Shown piece by piece: positions 34,390-42,397 of a DNA stretch of 64,000 nt. Below the pieces are notes generated by a model. That model was not told the origin of the DNA and made no database searches. It saw only the letters and a program-made list of their open reading frames with translations. The position numbers and the translations under genes were made by a program. The first letter of the stretch is position 1, and every line of letters begins with the position of its first letter. This DNA is from Paracidovorax sp031843945 (GTDB taxonomy: Bacteria > Pseudomonadota > Gammaproteobacteria > Burkholderiales > Burkholderiaceae_C), in NCBI RefSeq assembly GCF_031843945.1, contig NZ_JAVTJJ010000006.1, positions 124,001-188,000 on the forward strand, read 5' to 3'.

Positions 34390-35373
34390 ATGACCCCATC
34401 TTTTTTCACCCGCCGCGCAGTGTCCGTGTTGGCTCTCGGCGCAATCTGCACGCCACTGGCCGCTTGGGCGCAGGCGCCTTACCCGTCCAGGCCCGTGACG
34501 ATGGTGGTGCCCACCGCAGCCGGCGGCACCACCGACCTGTCGGCCCGCATGGTGGCGCAGGCCCTCGGGCCGGTGCTGGGGCAGTCTGTGGTGGTGGACA
34601 ACAAGGGCGGCGGCAACGGATCGATTGCGGCGGCCATCGTCAAGCGCGCCGAGCCCGACGGCTACACGCTGCTGATGCAATATTCCGGCTACCACGTCAT
34701 CTCGCCGCTGCTGACACGGCAAAAGCAGTGGGAGCAGGGCGACTTCCAGCCGGTGGCGAACGTCATTTCGGCGCCGCAGATCATCGTGGTGCGCGACGGC
34801 CTGCCGGTGAAGACGCTGGCCGAACTGATCGCCTACGCCAAGGCCAACCCCGGCAAGCTGAACTACGCATCGTCGGGCAACGGGTCGCTGCAGCACGTGA
34901 CCGGCGCCATGCTGGAGCAGCAAGGCGGCATGAAGATGGTGCACGTGCCGTACAATGGCACGGGCCCCGCGCTGCAGGACTTGCTGGGTGGGCAGGTGGA
35001 CCTGACCTTCGGCACCGCGCCGCCGTTCATGTCGCACATCCAGGCAGGCAAGCTGCGTGTGCTGGCGGTGACCGGCAAGGAGCGGCTGCCCAGCCTGCCC
35101 AACGTGCCGACCACGGCGGAGGCCGGTTACCCGAAGGTGGACGCCACCTCGTGGTTTGCGCTTTTCGCTCCGGCCGCCACACCGAAGGCCGTCATCGACA
35201 AGCTGGTGGCCGATGTGCGCACTGTGGTGCAAAGCCCGGCTTTCGCGCAGAAGGCGCAAGAGCAGGGCGCCACGGCCGACTACCAGGGCCCGCAGCAACT
35301 GGCCGCGCGCGTGAAGGCCGACCTGGCCAACTGGGCCAACGTGGTGAAGTCTGCGCACATTGAGGCCGACTGA
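34390..35373 (+). CDS. Bug-family substrate-binding protein
   Basis: 327 residues with signal MTPSFFTRRAVSVLALGAIC...AWA. Bug features: PSRPVTMVVPTAAGGTTDLS, VVVDNKGGGNGSIAAAIV, EPDGYTLLMQYSGYH, NYASSGNGSLQHVTGAMLEQ and HVPYNGTGPALQDLLGGQVD. It diverges clearly from the receptor immediately upstream, so two different ligands, or two affinities, may feed one pathway. Last gene of the operon, followed by repeat copy 6. Confidence 0.92.
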   Translation: MTPSFFTRRAVSVLALGAICTPLAAWAQAPYPSRPVTMVVPTAAGGTTDLSARMVAQALGPVLGQSVVVDNKGGGNGSIAAAIVKRAEPDGYTLLMQYSGYHVISPLLTRQKQWEQGDFQPVANVISAPQIIVVRDGLPVKTLAELIAYAKANPGKLNYASSGNGSLQHVTGAMLEQQGGMKMVHVPYNGTGPALQDLLGGQVDLTFGTAPPFMSHIQAGKLRVLAVTGKERLPSLPNVPTTAEAGYPKVDATSWFALFAPAATPKAVIDKLVADVRTVVQSPAFAQKAQEQGATADYQGPQQLAARVKADLANWANVVKSAHIEAD

Positions 35374-35390
35374 GCGCCCTGTTTTTAAGT

Positions 35391-35445
35391 GTTTTTGGCC
35401 TCTAGCGCTTGATATATAAGCGCTAGCAGCTATCAAAAGCATAGC
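35391..35445 (-). repeat. Dispersed two-hairpin repeat, copy 6
   Basis: Reverse orientation, GGCCTCTAGCGCTTGATATA and TAAGCGCTAGCAGCTATCAA. The main stem is CTAGCGCTT/AAGCGCTAG. It lies between the Bug gene and uvrC. Confidence 0.85.
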
Positions 35446-35483
35446 TTGTGCGAGGGCTTTTGCGCACAGCCACAATACGGTGC

Positions 35484-37484
35484 ATGTCCGATGTGCATTC
35501 CGCTGAATTGCTGGCCCAGGTGGCCGGCTTGCCCCCGTTGCCGGGCGTCTACCGCTATTTCGATACCCAGGGCGCGCTGCTGTACGTGGGCAAGGCGCGC
35601 AACCTGAAGAAGCGCGTTTCCAGCTACTTCACCAAGACACATGGCGGCACGCGCATCGGCCACATGGTGGGCAAGATCGTGCGGCTGGACACGACCGTGG
35701 TGCGGTCCGAGGCCGAGGCCTTGCTGCTGGAAAACAACCTTATCAAGTCGCTGAACCCGCGCTACAACATTCTGTTCCGCGACGACAAGAGTTATCCATA
35801 TCTGAAGATCACCGGCGTGGCCGCACGCGATGGCACCGGCGAGCAGCCCGGTCAGCAGTTTCCGCGCATTGCGTATTACCGCGGGGCGGTGGACAAGCGC
35901 CACCGCTATTTCGGTCCTTACCCTGGTGCCTGGGCAGTAAAGGAAACCATCCTGCTGCTGCAGAAAGTGTTCCGCCTGCGAACCTGTGAAGACACGGTGT
36001 TTGCCAACCGCACGCGGCCCTGCCTGCTGTATCAGATCAAGCGTTGCACGGGCCCCTGCGTGGATTTGATCTCGCCCGAGGCCTACGCCAGCGACGTGCA
36101 CCATGCCGAGGCCATGCTGCGCGGCGAAACGCAGGAACTGCTGCAGGCGATGGAGGCGCGGATGATGGAGCACTCCGGCAAGCTCGAATTCGAGCAGGCG
36201 GCAGACGTGCGCAACCAGATTACGGCGCTGTCGCGCGTGCTGCACCAGCAGTCCATTGAGACCACGTCGGACAAGGACGTGGACATCCTCGCCGTGAAGG
36301 TGCTGGGCGGGCGGGCCTGCGTGAACCTGGCGATGGTGCGTGGCGGGCGGCACTTGGGCGACCGCGCCTACTTTCCGGTGCATGTGGAAGATGCCGCAGC
36401 GATCTTTCAAGCGGAAGAGTCCGCCGAAGACGCTGCCGAGGGCGTGCCGACGGATGCGGCAGCAGAGGGCAACGTGGCTGCGCCGGAGGCGACTCGTTCC
36501 ATCGAAGCGCAGGTGCTGGAAGCCTTCATCGCGCAGCATTACCTCGGCGTGCCTGCGCCGCCCGTGCTGGTCACCAGCCAGGCGGTCGACCGCGGCCTTC
36601 TCGCCGCGCTGTCGCAACAGGTGGGCATGCGCATCTCGGCGGTGCACCAGCCGCGCGAGCAGCGGCGCGTGTGGCTGGAAATGGCGCAGAAAAACGCCGA
36701 CATCCAGCTGGCGCGTCTTCTGGCGGAAGAGGGCTCACAGCAGGCGCGCACGCGGGCGTTGTCCGAGGCGCTGGACTTGGAGGTCGAAGACCTGGCCACG
36801 CTCACCATCGAGTGTTTCGACATCTCCCACACGGCGGGCGAGTCCACGCAGGCATCGTGTGTCGTGTTTCACCACCACAAGATGCAGAGCAGCGAATATC
36901 GCCGCTACAAGATCGAAGGCATCACGGGCGGCGACGACTACGCTGCCATGCGCCAAGTGCTCACGCGCCGGTACAGCAAGGTCGCCGAAGCACAGCGCGA
37001 AGCCGGCGGCGCCGAGCCCGCGCCAGGCCAGGCCCGGCTGCCTGATCTGGTGTTGGTGGATGGCGGCAAGGGCCAGGTCAGCATGGCGCGCGAGGTGTTC
37101 ACCGAACTGGGCCTGGATCTCACCCGCATCGTCGGCGTGGAAAAGGGAGAGGGCCGCAAGGTGGGCCTGGAAGAATTGGTGTTTGCCGATGGGCGCGAGA
37201 AGGTCTATCTGGGGCGCGACTCGGCGGCGCTGATGCTGGTGGCGCAGATCCGCGACGAAGCGCACCGTTTTGCCATCACCGGCATGCGCGCGGCGCGTGC
37301 CAAGGTGCGCGTAGGCGGCGGCCAACTGGAAGAGATCGCCGGCGTGGGGCCGAAGAAGCGGGCGCGACTGCTGCAGCGCTTTGGCGGCGTGCGCGGCGTG
37401 GCGGCGGCCAGCGTGGACGACCTGACCACGGTCGATGGCATCTCGCGCGAACTGGCCGAGGAAATCTACCGCGCGTTGAGGTGA
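35484..37484 (+). CDS. uvrC: Excinuclease ABC subunit C
   Basis: Makes both incisions in nucleotide excision repair. 666 residues from ATG 35484. Order: GIY-YIG nuclease (LPGVYRYFDTQGALLYVGKA), UVR/UvrB-interacting motif (KLEFEQAADVRNQITAL), RNase H-like endonuclease half (IECFDISHTAGEST, LVDGGKGQVSMA), and C-terminal helix-hairpin-helix pair (IAGVGPKKRARLLQRFGGVR). A segment of about 40 residues rich in A and E around residue 320 (AEESAEDAAEG) is a family-variable insertion. It is followed 33 bp later by pgsA, a pairing common in proteobacteria. Confidence 0.97.
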   Translation: MSDVHSAELLAQVAGLPPLPGVYRYFDTQGALLYVGKARNLKKRVSSYFTKTHGGTRIGHMVGKIVRLDTTVVRSEAEALLLENNLIKSLNPRYNILFRDDKSYPYLKITGVAARDGTGEQPGQQFPRIAYYRGAVDKRHRYFGPYPGAWAVKETILLLQKVFRLRTCEDTVFANRTRPCLLYQIKRCTGPCVDLISPEAYASDVHHAEAMLRGETQELLQAMEARMMEHSGKLEFEQAADVRNQITALSRVLHQQSIETTSDKDVDILAVKVLGGRACVNLAMVRGGRHLGDRAYFPVHVEDAAAIFQAEESAEDAAEGVPTDAAAEGNVAAPEATRSIEAQVLEAFIAQHYLGVPAPPVLVTSQAVDRGLLAALSQQVGMRISAVHQPREQRRVWLEMAQKNADIQLARLLAEEGSQQARTRALSEALDLEVEDLATLTIECFDISHTAGESTQASCVVFHHHKMQSSEYRRYKIEGITGGDDYAAMRQVLTRRYSKVAEAQREAGGAEPAPGQARLPDLVLVDGGKGQVSMAREVFTELGLDLTRIVGVEKGEGRKVGLEELVFADGREKVYLGRDSAALMLVAQIRDEAHRFAITGMRAARAKVRVGGGQLEEIAGVGPKKRARLLQRFGGVRGVAAASVDDLTTVDGISRELAEEIYRALR

Positions 37485-37517
37485 GCCCTGCCACCCGGCG
37501 CGTGACACAATCGCCCC

Positions 37518-38087
37518 ATGTTCCTGACAATCCCCACCATCATGACCTGGACGCGCATCGTCGCGATACCTTTGATCGTGGGGGTGTTCTACACGCCGCT
37601 AGATCCGGCAACGCGCAACCTGATCGCCACCGTCCTGTTCGTGGTGTTCGCCGCGACCGACTGGCTCGATGGCTACCTTGCTCGCAAACTCAATCAGACC
37701 TCGTCTTTTGGCGCGTTTCTCGATCCTGTCGCAGACAAGTTTTTGGTGTGCGCGTCACTGCTGGTGCTGGTGCAGCTTCAGCGGGCGGACGTGTTCGTCG
37801 CACTCATCATCATCGGCCGCGAGATCGCCATCTCTGCGTTGCGCGAGTGGATGGCCCAGATCGGTGCCAGCAAGAGCGTCGCGGTACATATGCTCGGCAA
37901 GCTCAAGACCACGGTGCAGATGGTCGCCATTCCATTTTTGCTCTACGACGGCCGGCTTTTCGGCGCCATCGACACGGGCGTGTGGGGTACCTGGTTGATC
38001 TGGATCGCTGCCGTGCTGACGGTGTGGTCCATGGTGTATTACCTGCAAAAGGCCTTGCCGGAAATTCGCGCCCGCGTCACGCGCTGA
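37518..38087 (+). CDS. pgsA: CDP-diacylglycerol-glycerol-3-phosphate 3-phosphatidyltransferase
   Basis: Inner membrane enzyme for the committed step to phosphatidylglycerol and cardiolipin. 189 residues with several transmembrane helices. The CDP-alcohol phosphatidyltransferase motif is complete: D48, D51, D69 and D73 in ATDWLDGYLARKLNQ and FLDPVADK. Start MFLTIPTIMTWTRI is typical of PgsA. Confidence 0.96.
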   Translation: MFLTIPTIMTWTRIVAIPLIVGVFYTPLDPATRNLIATVLFVVFAATDWLDGYLARKLNQTSSFGAFLDPVADKFLVCASLLVLVQLQRADVFVALIIIGREIAISALREWMAQIGASKSVAVHMLGKLKTTVQMVAIPFLLYDGRLFGAIDTGVWGTWLIWIAAVLTVWSMVYYLQKALPEIRARVTR

Positions 38088-38330
38088 CGCCTTGCACCCG
38101 CTGTCGAAAATGGTGTCTAAATGCGACTAGAATCGCCAGCCGCGCCATCGCAAAGCGGCTTGTCCCGTATTGACACCCGCAAACCCGATGGCTTTAATCT
38201 GGCAGCTTTGACTGCTGCTCTGCCCCTTCCGCATTCCTCCATCACCAGACCTTGGCACGTGCCAGGCTGATGGACGAGGGGCCAGATTTGCATAAGACAT
38301 TCCACCCACTCTTTTCTCGAGAGGCTTCTT

Positions 38331-38603
38331 GTGAATAAAACCGAACTGATTGAGCACATTGCAAACAACGCCGACATCTCCAAGGCTGCCGCTGCTCGCG
38401 CGCTGGAGTCCACGATCGAGGCGGTCAAGAAGACTCTGAAGAAGGGCGGTACGGTGTCGCTCGTCGGTTTTGGTACCTTCGCGGTGGGCAAGCGCGCCGC
38501 CCGCACGGGTCGTAATCCCCGCACCGGTGATACGATTAAGATCAAGGCTGCTAAAGTTCCGAAGTTCCGTCCAGGCAAGGCTTTGAAAGACGCCTTGAAC
38601 TGA
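38331..38603 (+). CDS. hupB: DNA-binding protein HU
   Basis: Nucleoid protein, 90 residues, GTG start at 38331 with GAGAGG upstream. It has the helical dimer part MNKTELIEHIANNADISKAA and the DNA-grasping beta arm VSLVGFGTFAVGKRAARTGR with NPRTGDTIKI and the end VPKFRPGKALKDALN. The residues match HU rather than IHF. Upstream at 38253-38264 is a perfect palindrome TGGCACGTGCCA that could be a control site. Confidence 0.96.
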   Translation: MNKTELIEHIANNADISKAAAARALESTIEAVKKTLKKGGTVSLVGFGTFAVGKRAARTGRNPRTGDTIKIKAAKVPKFRPGKALKDALN

Positions 38604-38618
38604 TGGGTAGTTTCGGTG

Positions 38619-38694
38619 GGGTCCTTAGCTCAGTTGGTAGAGCGGCTCCTTTACACGGAGTAGGTCGGCGGTTCGAGACCGTCAGGACCCACCA
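38619..38694 (+). tRNA. tRNA-Val (anticodon TAC)
   Basis: Acceptor GGGTCCT pairs with AGGACCC. The anticodon loop TTTACAC holds TAC. D-arm GCTCAGTTGGTAGAGC and T-arm GGCGGTTCGAGACCGTC are normal. CCA is encoded. Confidence 0.97.
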
Positions 38695-38703
38695 CCACCA
38701 CAC

Positions 38704-38729
38704 AAAGGCGAACGCGAGTTCGCCTTTTC
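38704..38729 (+). terminator. Terminator after tRNA-Val
   Basis: AAAGGCGAAC, GCGA loop region, GTTCGCCTTTT followed by CTTTT. It lies 10 bp past the tRNA and 25 bp before ppiD. Confidence 0.8.
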
Positions 38730-38753
38730 TTTTGCCGCATTGAAAGATCGACC

Positions 38754-40661
38754 ATGTTCGAATCCATCCGCAAGCACTCCAAGATCGTGATGATCCTGCT
38801 GTTCTTGCTGATCATTCCTTCGTTTGTGCTTGTGGGCATCGACCACAACTACTTCTCCGAAAAGAGCCCGGTAGTCGCACGCGTCGACGGGCATGACATC
38901 ACGCAGGCCGACTGGGACAACGCGCACCGCGCCGAGACCGACCGCATTCGTGCACAGTCCCCGCAGATTGACGGCAAATTGCTCGATTCGCCTTCTGCGC
39001 GCTACGCCACGCTGGAGCGCCTGGTGCGCGACCGCGTGTTGCAGACGGCGGCAAAAAAGCTGCATCTGGGTGCAAGTGATGCGCGTCTGGCCCGTGAACT
39101 GCAAAACATTCCTGCCATCGCCAACCTCAAGCGTGCTGACGGCACACTCGACGGCGAAGCCTATCGCGCGCTGGTGGGTGCTCAGGGCCTCACTCCTGAA
39201 GGCTTCGAAGCCCGCGTGCGCAACGATATCTCGGTCAATCAGGTGATGGGCGCCGTGATGTCGTCGTCCTTCAGCAGCACGGCGGAATCGAAGTTGGCGC
39301 TGGATGCGCTTTATCAGCGCCGCGAGGCGCAGATTGCCAGATTCAACCCCGCTGACTTCGCCAGCAAGATCACCCCGACTGACAGCGATCTGCAGGCCTA
39401 CTATCAGTCGCACACCACGCGCTTTCAGCAACCAGAGCAAGCAAGTGCTGAATATGTGGTGCTCGACCTTGATGCCGTTCGATCGGGCATCACGCTCAGC
39501 GAAGATGATCTGCGCACTTACTACAAGGAAAATCTGACTCGCCTGGCAGGCAAGGAAGAACGACGGGCCAGTCACATCCTGCTGAACTCCACAAAAGACG
39601 CACCTGCGGCCGACCGGGAAAAAGCCAAGGCCCGCGCCGCCGAGTTGCTCGCGCAAGTGCGCAAGGCGCCTGCCAGCTTCGCTGAAGTGGCGAAAAAAGA
39701 ATCGCAGGATCCAGGCTCTGCCCCGACAGGTGGAGATCTCGGCTTTTTCGGCCGCGGTGCGATGGTCAAGCCTTTCGAAGACGCAGCATTCGCCATGAAA
39801 AAGGGCGAGATCAGCGATGTCGTTGAGAGCGACTTCGGCTATCACATCATCCAGCTCACTGACGTCAAAACGCCGCGCCAGCCTAGCTTTGAGGAAATGC
39901 GCGCCTCCCTGGAAGCCGAACTCAAGCAACAGCAGGCGCAACGCAAGTTTGCCGAGGTGGCAGAGACGTTCGCCAATGGCGTATACGAACAGTCGGACAG
40001 TCTGCAACCCGTTGCTGACAAGCTCAAACTCAAGGTCCAAACGGTCACGGCTGTGACTCGCACGCCCAAGCCAGACGCCAAGGGCGCGCTGGCGAACAGC
40101 CGGTTCCTGGAAGCGCTCTTTCAGCCCGATTCGCTGCAGAACAAGCGCAACACGGAAGCCGTGGAAATCGCACCGAGCACCATGGCTGCAGGTCGCATCA
40201 CAGCTTACTCCGCTGCCCAGACCCTGCCATTCGACAGCGTGCGTGCGCAGGTGCGGGAGCAGTTCGTCACTGAAAAGTCGGCAGAACTGGCTCGCAAGGA
40301 AGGTGAAACCAAGCTCGCAGCCTGGAAAGCGGCGCCCACGTCGGCAACTGGCTTGACCGCACCGCTCACGCTGTCCCGCGACCAGACCCAAGGCCAACCA
40401 CGCGCCCTGGTGGACGCAGTCCTGCATGCGCCTGTGGACGCCCTGCCTTCTTTATCCGGTGTCGATCTGGGTGCCTTGGGCTATGCCGTGGTCAAAGTCA
40501 ATCGCGTGATTGATCGTGCAGCAGTGGATGCTGCGACCGCACAGCAGCAGCATCAACAGTACCAACAGGCCTGGGGCTCTGCCGAAGCGCTGGCCTACTA
40601 CGAATTGCTCAAGCAACGTTTTGAAGTGCACATCAAGGCACCCCGTCCAACGGCCGAATGA
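38754..40661 (+). CDS. ppiD: Periplasmic peptidyl-prolyl isomerase/chaperone PpiD
   Basis: Inner-membrane-anchored foldase near the Sec translocon. 635 residues: a cytoplasmic tip, one transmembrane helix (about 11-30, IVMILLFLLIIPSFVLVGI), SurA_N-like chaperone segment, a parvulin domain (about 265-360; RRASHILL, DPGSAPTGGDLGFFGRGAMV, DFGYHIIQL), and a long C-terminal chaperone part. Located between two tRNA genes as in related Burkholderiales. Confidence 0.95.
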   Translation: MFESIRKHSKIVMILLFLLIIPSFVLVGIDHNYFSEKSPVVARVDGHDITQADWDNAHRAETDRIRAQSPQIDGKLLDSPSARYATLERLVRDRVLQTAAKKLHLGASDARLARELQNIPAIANLKRADGTLDGEAYRALVGAQGLTPEGFEARVRNDISVNQVMGAVMSSSFSSTAESKLALDALYQRREAQIARFNPADFASKITPTDSDLQAYYQSHTTRFQQPEQASAEYVVLDLDAVRSGITLSEDDLRTYYKENLTRLAGKEERRASHILLNSTKDAPAADREKAKARAAELLAQVRKAPASFAEVAKKESQDPGSAPTGGDLGFFGRGAMVKPFEDAAFAMKKGEISDVVESDFGYHIIQLTDVKTPRQPSFEEMRASLEAELKQQQAQRKFAEVAETFANGVYEQSDSLQPVADKLKLKVQTVTAVTRTPKPDAKGALANSRFLEALFQPDSLQNKRNTEAVEIAPSTMAAGRITAYSAAQTLPFDSVRAQVREQFVTEKSAELARKEGETKLAAWKAAPTSATGLTAPLTLSRDQTQGQPRALVDAVLHAPVDALPSLSGVDLGALGYAVVKVNRVIDRAAVDAATAQQQHQQYQQAWGSAEALAYYELLKQRFEVHIKAPRPTAE

Positions 40662-40683
40662 GGCAGTGATTAAAGGTACGAGT

Positions 40684-40713
40684 TTGATGGGGGCCCGATT
40701 TTCTGGCTATAAT
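40684..40713 (+). promoter_or_regulatory. Sigma-70-type promoter of tRNA-His
   Basis: TTGATG at 40684-40689, 18 bp spacer, TATAAT at 40708-40713; tRNA begins 10 bp later. Confidence 0.7.
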
Positions 40714-40723
40714 TCGAATCTAC

Positions 40724-40800
40724 GGTGGCTGTAGCTCAGTTGGTAGAGTCCAGGATTGTGATTCCTGTTGTCGTGGGTTCGAGCCCCATCAGCCACCCCA
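40724..40800 (+). tRNA. tRNA-His (anticodon GTG)
   Basis: The extra 5' G (position -1, 40724) pairs with C73, diagnostic for histidine tRNA. Anticodon loop TTGTGAT holds GTG. Acceptor GTGGCTG/CAGCCAC, T-arm GTGGGTTCGAGCCCCAT. CCA is encoded. Confidence 0.97.
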
Positions 40801-40808
40801 AAAATGAG

Positions 40809-40843
40809 ATCGCCGCATTCAAAAGAATGCGGCGATTTTTTTT
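40809..40843 (+). terminator. Terminator after tRNA-His
   Basis: ATCGCCGCATTC, AAAA loop, GAATGCGGCGAT, then a T-run. A 12-bp perfect stem 8 bp after the tRNA. It also faces the glgA end at 40895. Confidence 0.92.
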
Positions 40844-40894
40844 ATCAATTTTTTTGGGCAGTCGATCGGTGCGGGCTCCTCATGACCGGCCGCC

Positions 40895-42397
40895 TCACAC
40901 GGTCGGACAGTCTGGGGTCAGTGGCTCTGCCAATAGCGAGGGCGCCGGAGCATCGCTAAGCAAGATCGACTCATATAAGGCGGCGTACTGCCGCGCTGCT
41001 TTCTCCCAGCCGAAATCTTGCCGCATGCCACGTCGCTGCAGGGATTGCCATGCAATAGGGTCAAGCCACAGTCGCATGACGCGTTGCATGGCTTCGTCAA
41101 ATGCAGGTTGATTTGCCTGGCGCATTACAAAGCCTGTGCCCTTTCCGGGCGCTGCAGTCACGTCCAGTACTGTGTCCGACAACCCTCCAGTCGCTGTTAC
41201 CACGGGCGGCGTGCCGTAGGCCTGGCTGTACATCTGATTGAGCCCGCAGGGCTCGAAGCGGGAGGGCATCAGGAAGCAATCCGAGCCTGCCTCGATCTGA
41301 TGGGCCAGTGCTTCGTCGAAGCCGAGCGTGAGGTGGACCTGGTGAGGGTGAGCGGCCGCCAGGCGAAGAAGCGACTCTTCAAGCACCGCATCACCTTTTC
41401 CGAGCACTACGAGGTGCGCGCCCTGAGCCAGCAACGCTGGCGCGCCAGCAATGACCAGATCGACCCCCTTTTGCTGAGTCAGTCGACCGACCAGACCAAG
41501 CAGCAGTTGTTCGCTAGGGGCCAGCCCCGCTCGTTTGCGAAGTGCTTCACGATTAAGGGCTTTCAATGCCAAGTCGTCAGGCCCGTACTGTGCGGCGATC
41601 AGCGGATCCGTACGAGGATTCCACACGCTCGTGTCGATACCGTTGAGCAGCCCATGAAGATGTTTTGAGCGTTCACGCAGAACGCCGTCCAAGCCAAAGC
41701 CCAGAGCCACGTCCTGGATTTCGCGGGCGTATGTCGGGCTGACAGTAGTGATGACATCGGCTTGCTGAAGGCCCGCCTTCAGCATAGACAACTGACTCCA
41801 GAACTCCACGCCTTCCATGCCGCGATAGGGCTCTGGGATGTCCAGGAGGTCTGCAGCATCCATGGGGAACACACCCTGGAACGCCAGATTGTGGATGGTC
41901 ATCACACTGCGCGCCGTTTTAGCACGGCCCGCAAGGCGCTCGCTTTTTAGATAGAGCGGTGCCAGGCCGCAGGGCCAGTCATTCGCGTGCACGATATCGG
42001 CTCGCCAGTTCAGCGGGCTATGGTCTGTTGCTAGGAGCGCCGCCACATGTGCCAGCAAGCCGAAAGGTACAGCGGCATAGGGCGGCGCACCTGCGCCGGA
42101 ATCACCATAGGGGAAGCGCACGTTCCTAAATGCGAACGGGCAAGACAGAAAGAGGAAGCGTTCTCCCGATGCTTGTTCTACCTGCAGCAGCTGTGCATCA
42201 GGCCAGCGTCCCACTCGCGGCACTGCGATGACACGCTGGACCGATCCACCGATCTCCATGCCTCCGTAGGCAGGCATGAGCGTAATCACATCGTGGCCCA
42301 AAGCGCTAAGGGCGCGAGGCAGCGCAGCAGCGACATCACCCAAGCCACCCGTTTTCACGAAAGGACCGCATTCAGGGGTCACGAACAAAATTTTCAT
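40895..42397 (-). CDS. glgA: Glycogen synthase (ADP-glucose, GT5)
   Basis: Extends alpha-1,4-glucan from ADP-glucose. 500 residues from ATG 42397, overlapping the upstream fusion gene's TGA (ATGA). The ADP-glucose motif K15-TGGL is in PFVKTGGLGDV. The C-terminal domain has GRLTQQKGVDLV, SRFEPCGLNQMYSQAYGTPP and ATGGLSDTV. Length is near the usual 480. A GT5 enzyme here can use GlgC product, or extend primers for TreY/GlgB. It is the last gene of the run. Confidence 0.95.
   Translation of the reverse strand: MKILFVTPECGPFVKTGGLGDVAAALPRALSALGHDVITLMPAYGGMEIGGSVQRVIAVPRVGRWPDAQLLQVEQASGERFLFLSCPFAFRNVRFPYGDSGAGAPPYAAVPFGLLAHVAALLATDHSPLNWRADIVHANDWPCGLAPLYLKSERLAGRAKTARSVMTIHNLAFQGVFPMDAADLLDIPEPYRGMEGVEFWSQLSMLKAGLQQADVITTVSPTYAREIQDVALGFGLDGVLRERSKHLHGLLNGIDTSVWNPRTDPLIAAQYGPDDLALKALNREALRKRAGLAPSEQLLLGLVGRLTQQKGVDLVIAGAPALLAQGAHLVVLGKGDAVLEESLLRLAAAHPHQVHLTLGFDEALAHQIEAGSDCFLMPSRFEPCGLNQMYSQAYGTPPVVTATGGLSDTVLDVTAAPGKGTGFVMRQANQPAFDEAMQRVMRLWLDPIAWQSLQRRGMRQDFGWEKAARQYAALYESILLSDAPAPSLLAEPLTPDCPTV

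Noticed and set aside
36420..36520. Acidic Ala/Glu-rich stretch in uvrC as a foreign insertion
   Set aside because: Base composition matches its surroundings, the frame is unbroken, and this linker is variable in UvrC proteins.
38253..38290. Sigma-54 promoter before hupB, since TGGCAC is present
   Set aside because: The TTGCA element is not at the required spacing; the TGGCAC is half of a palindrome.
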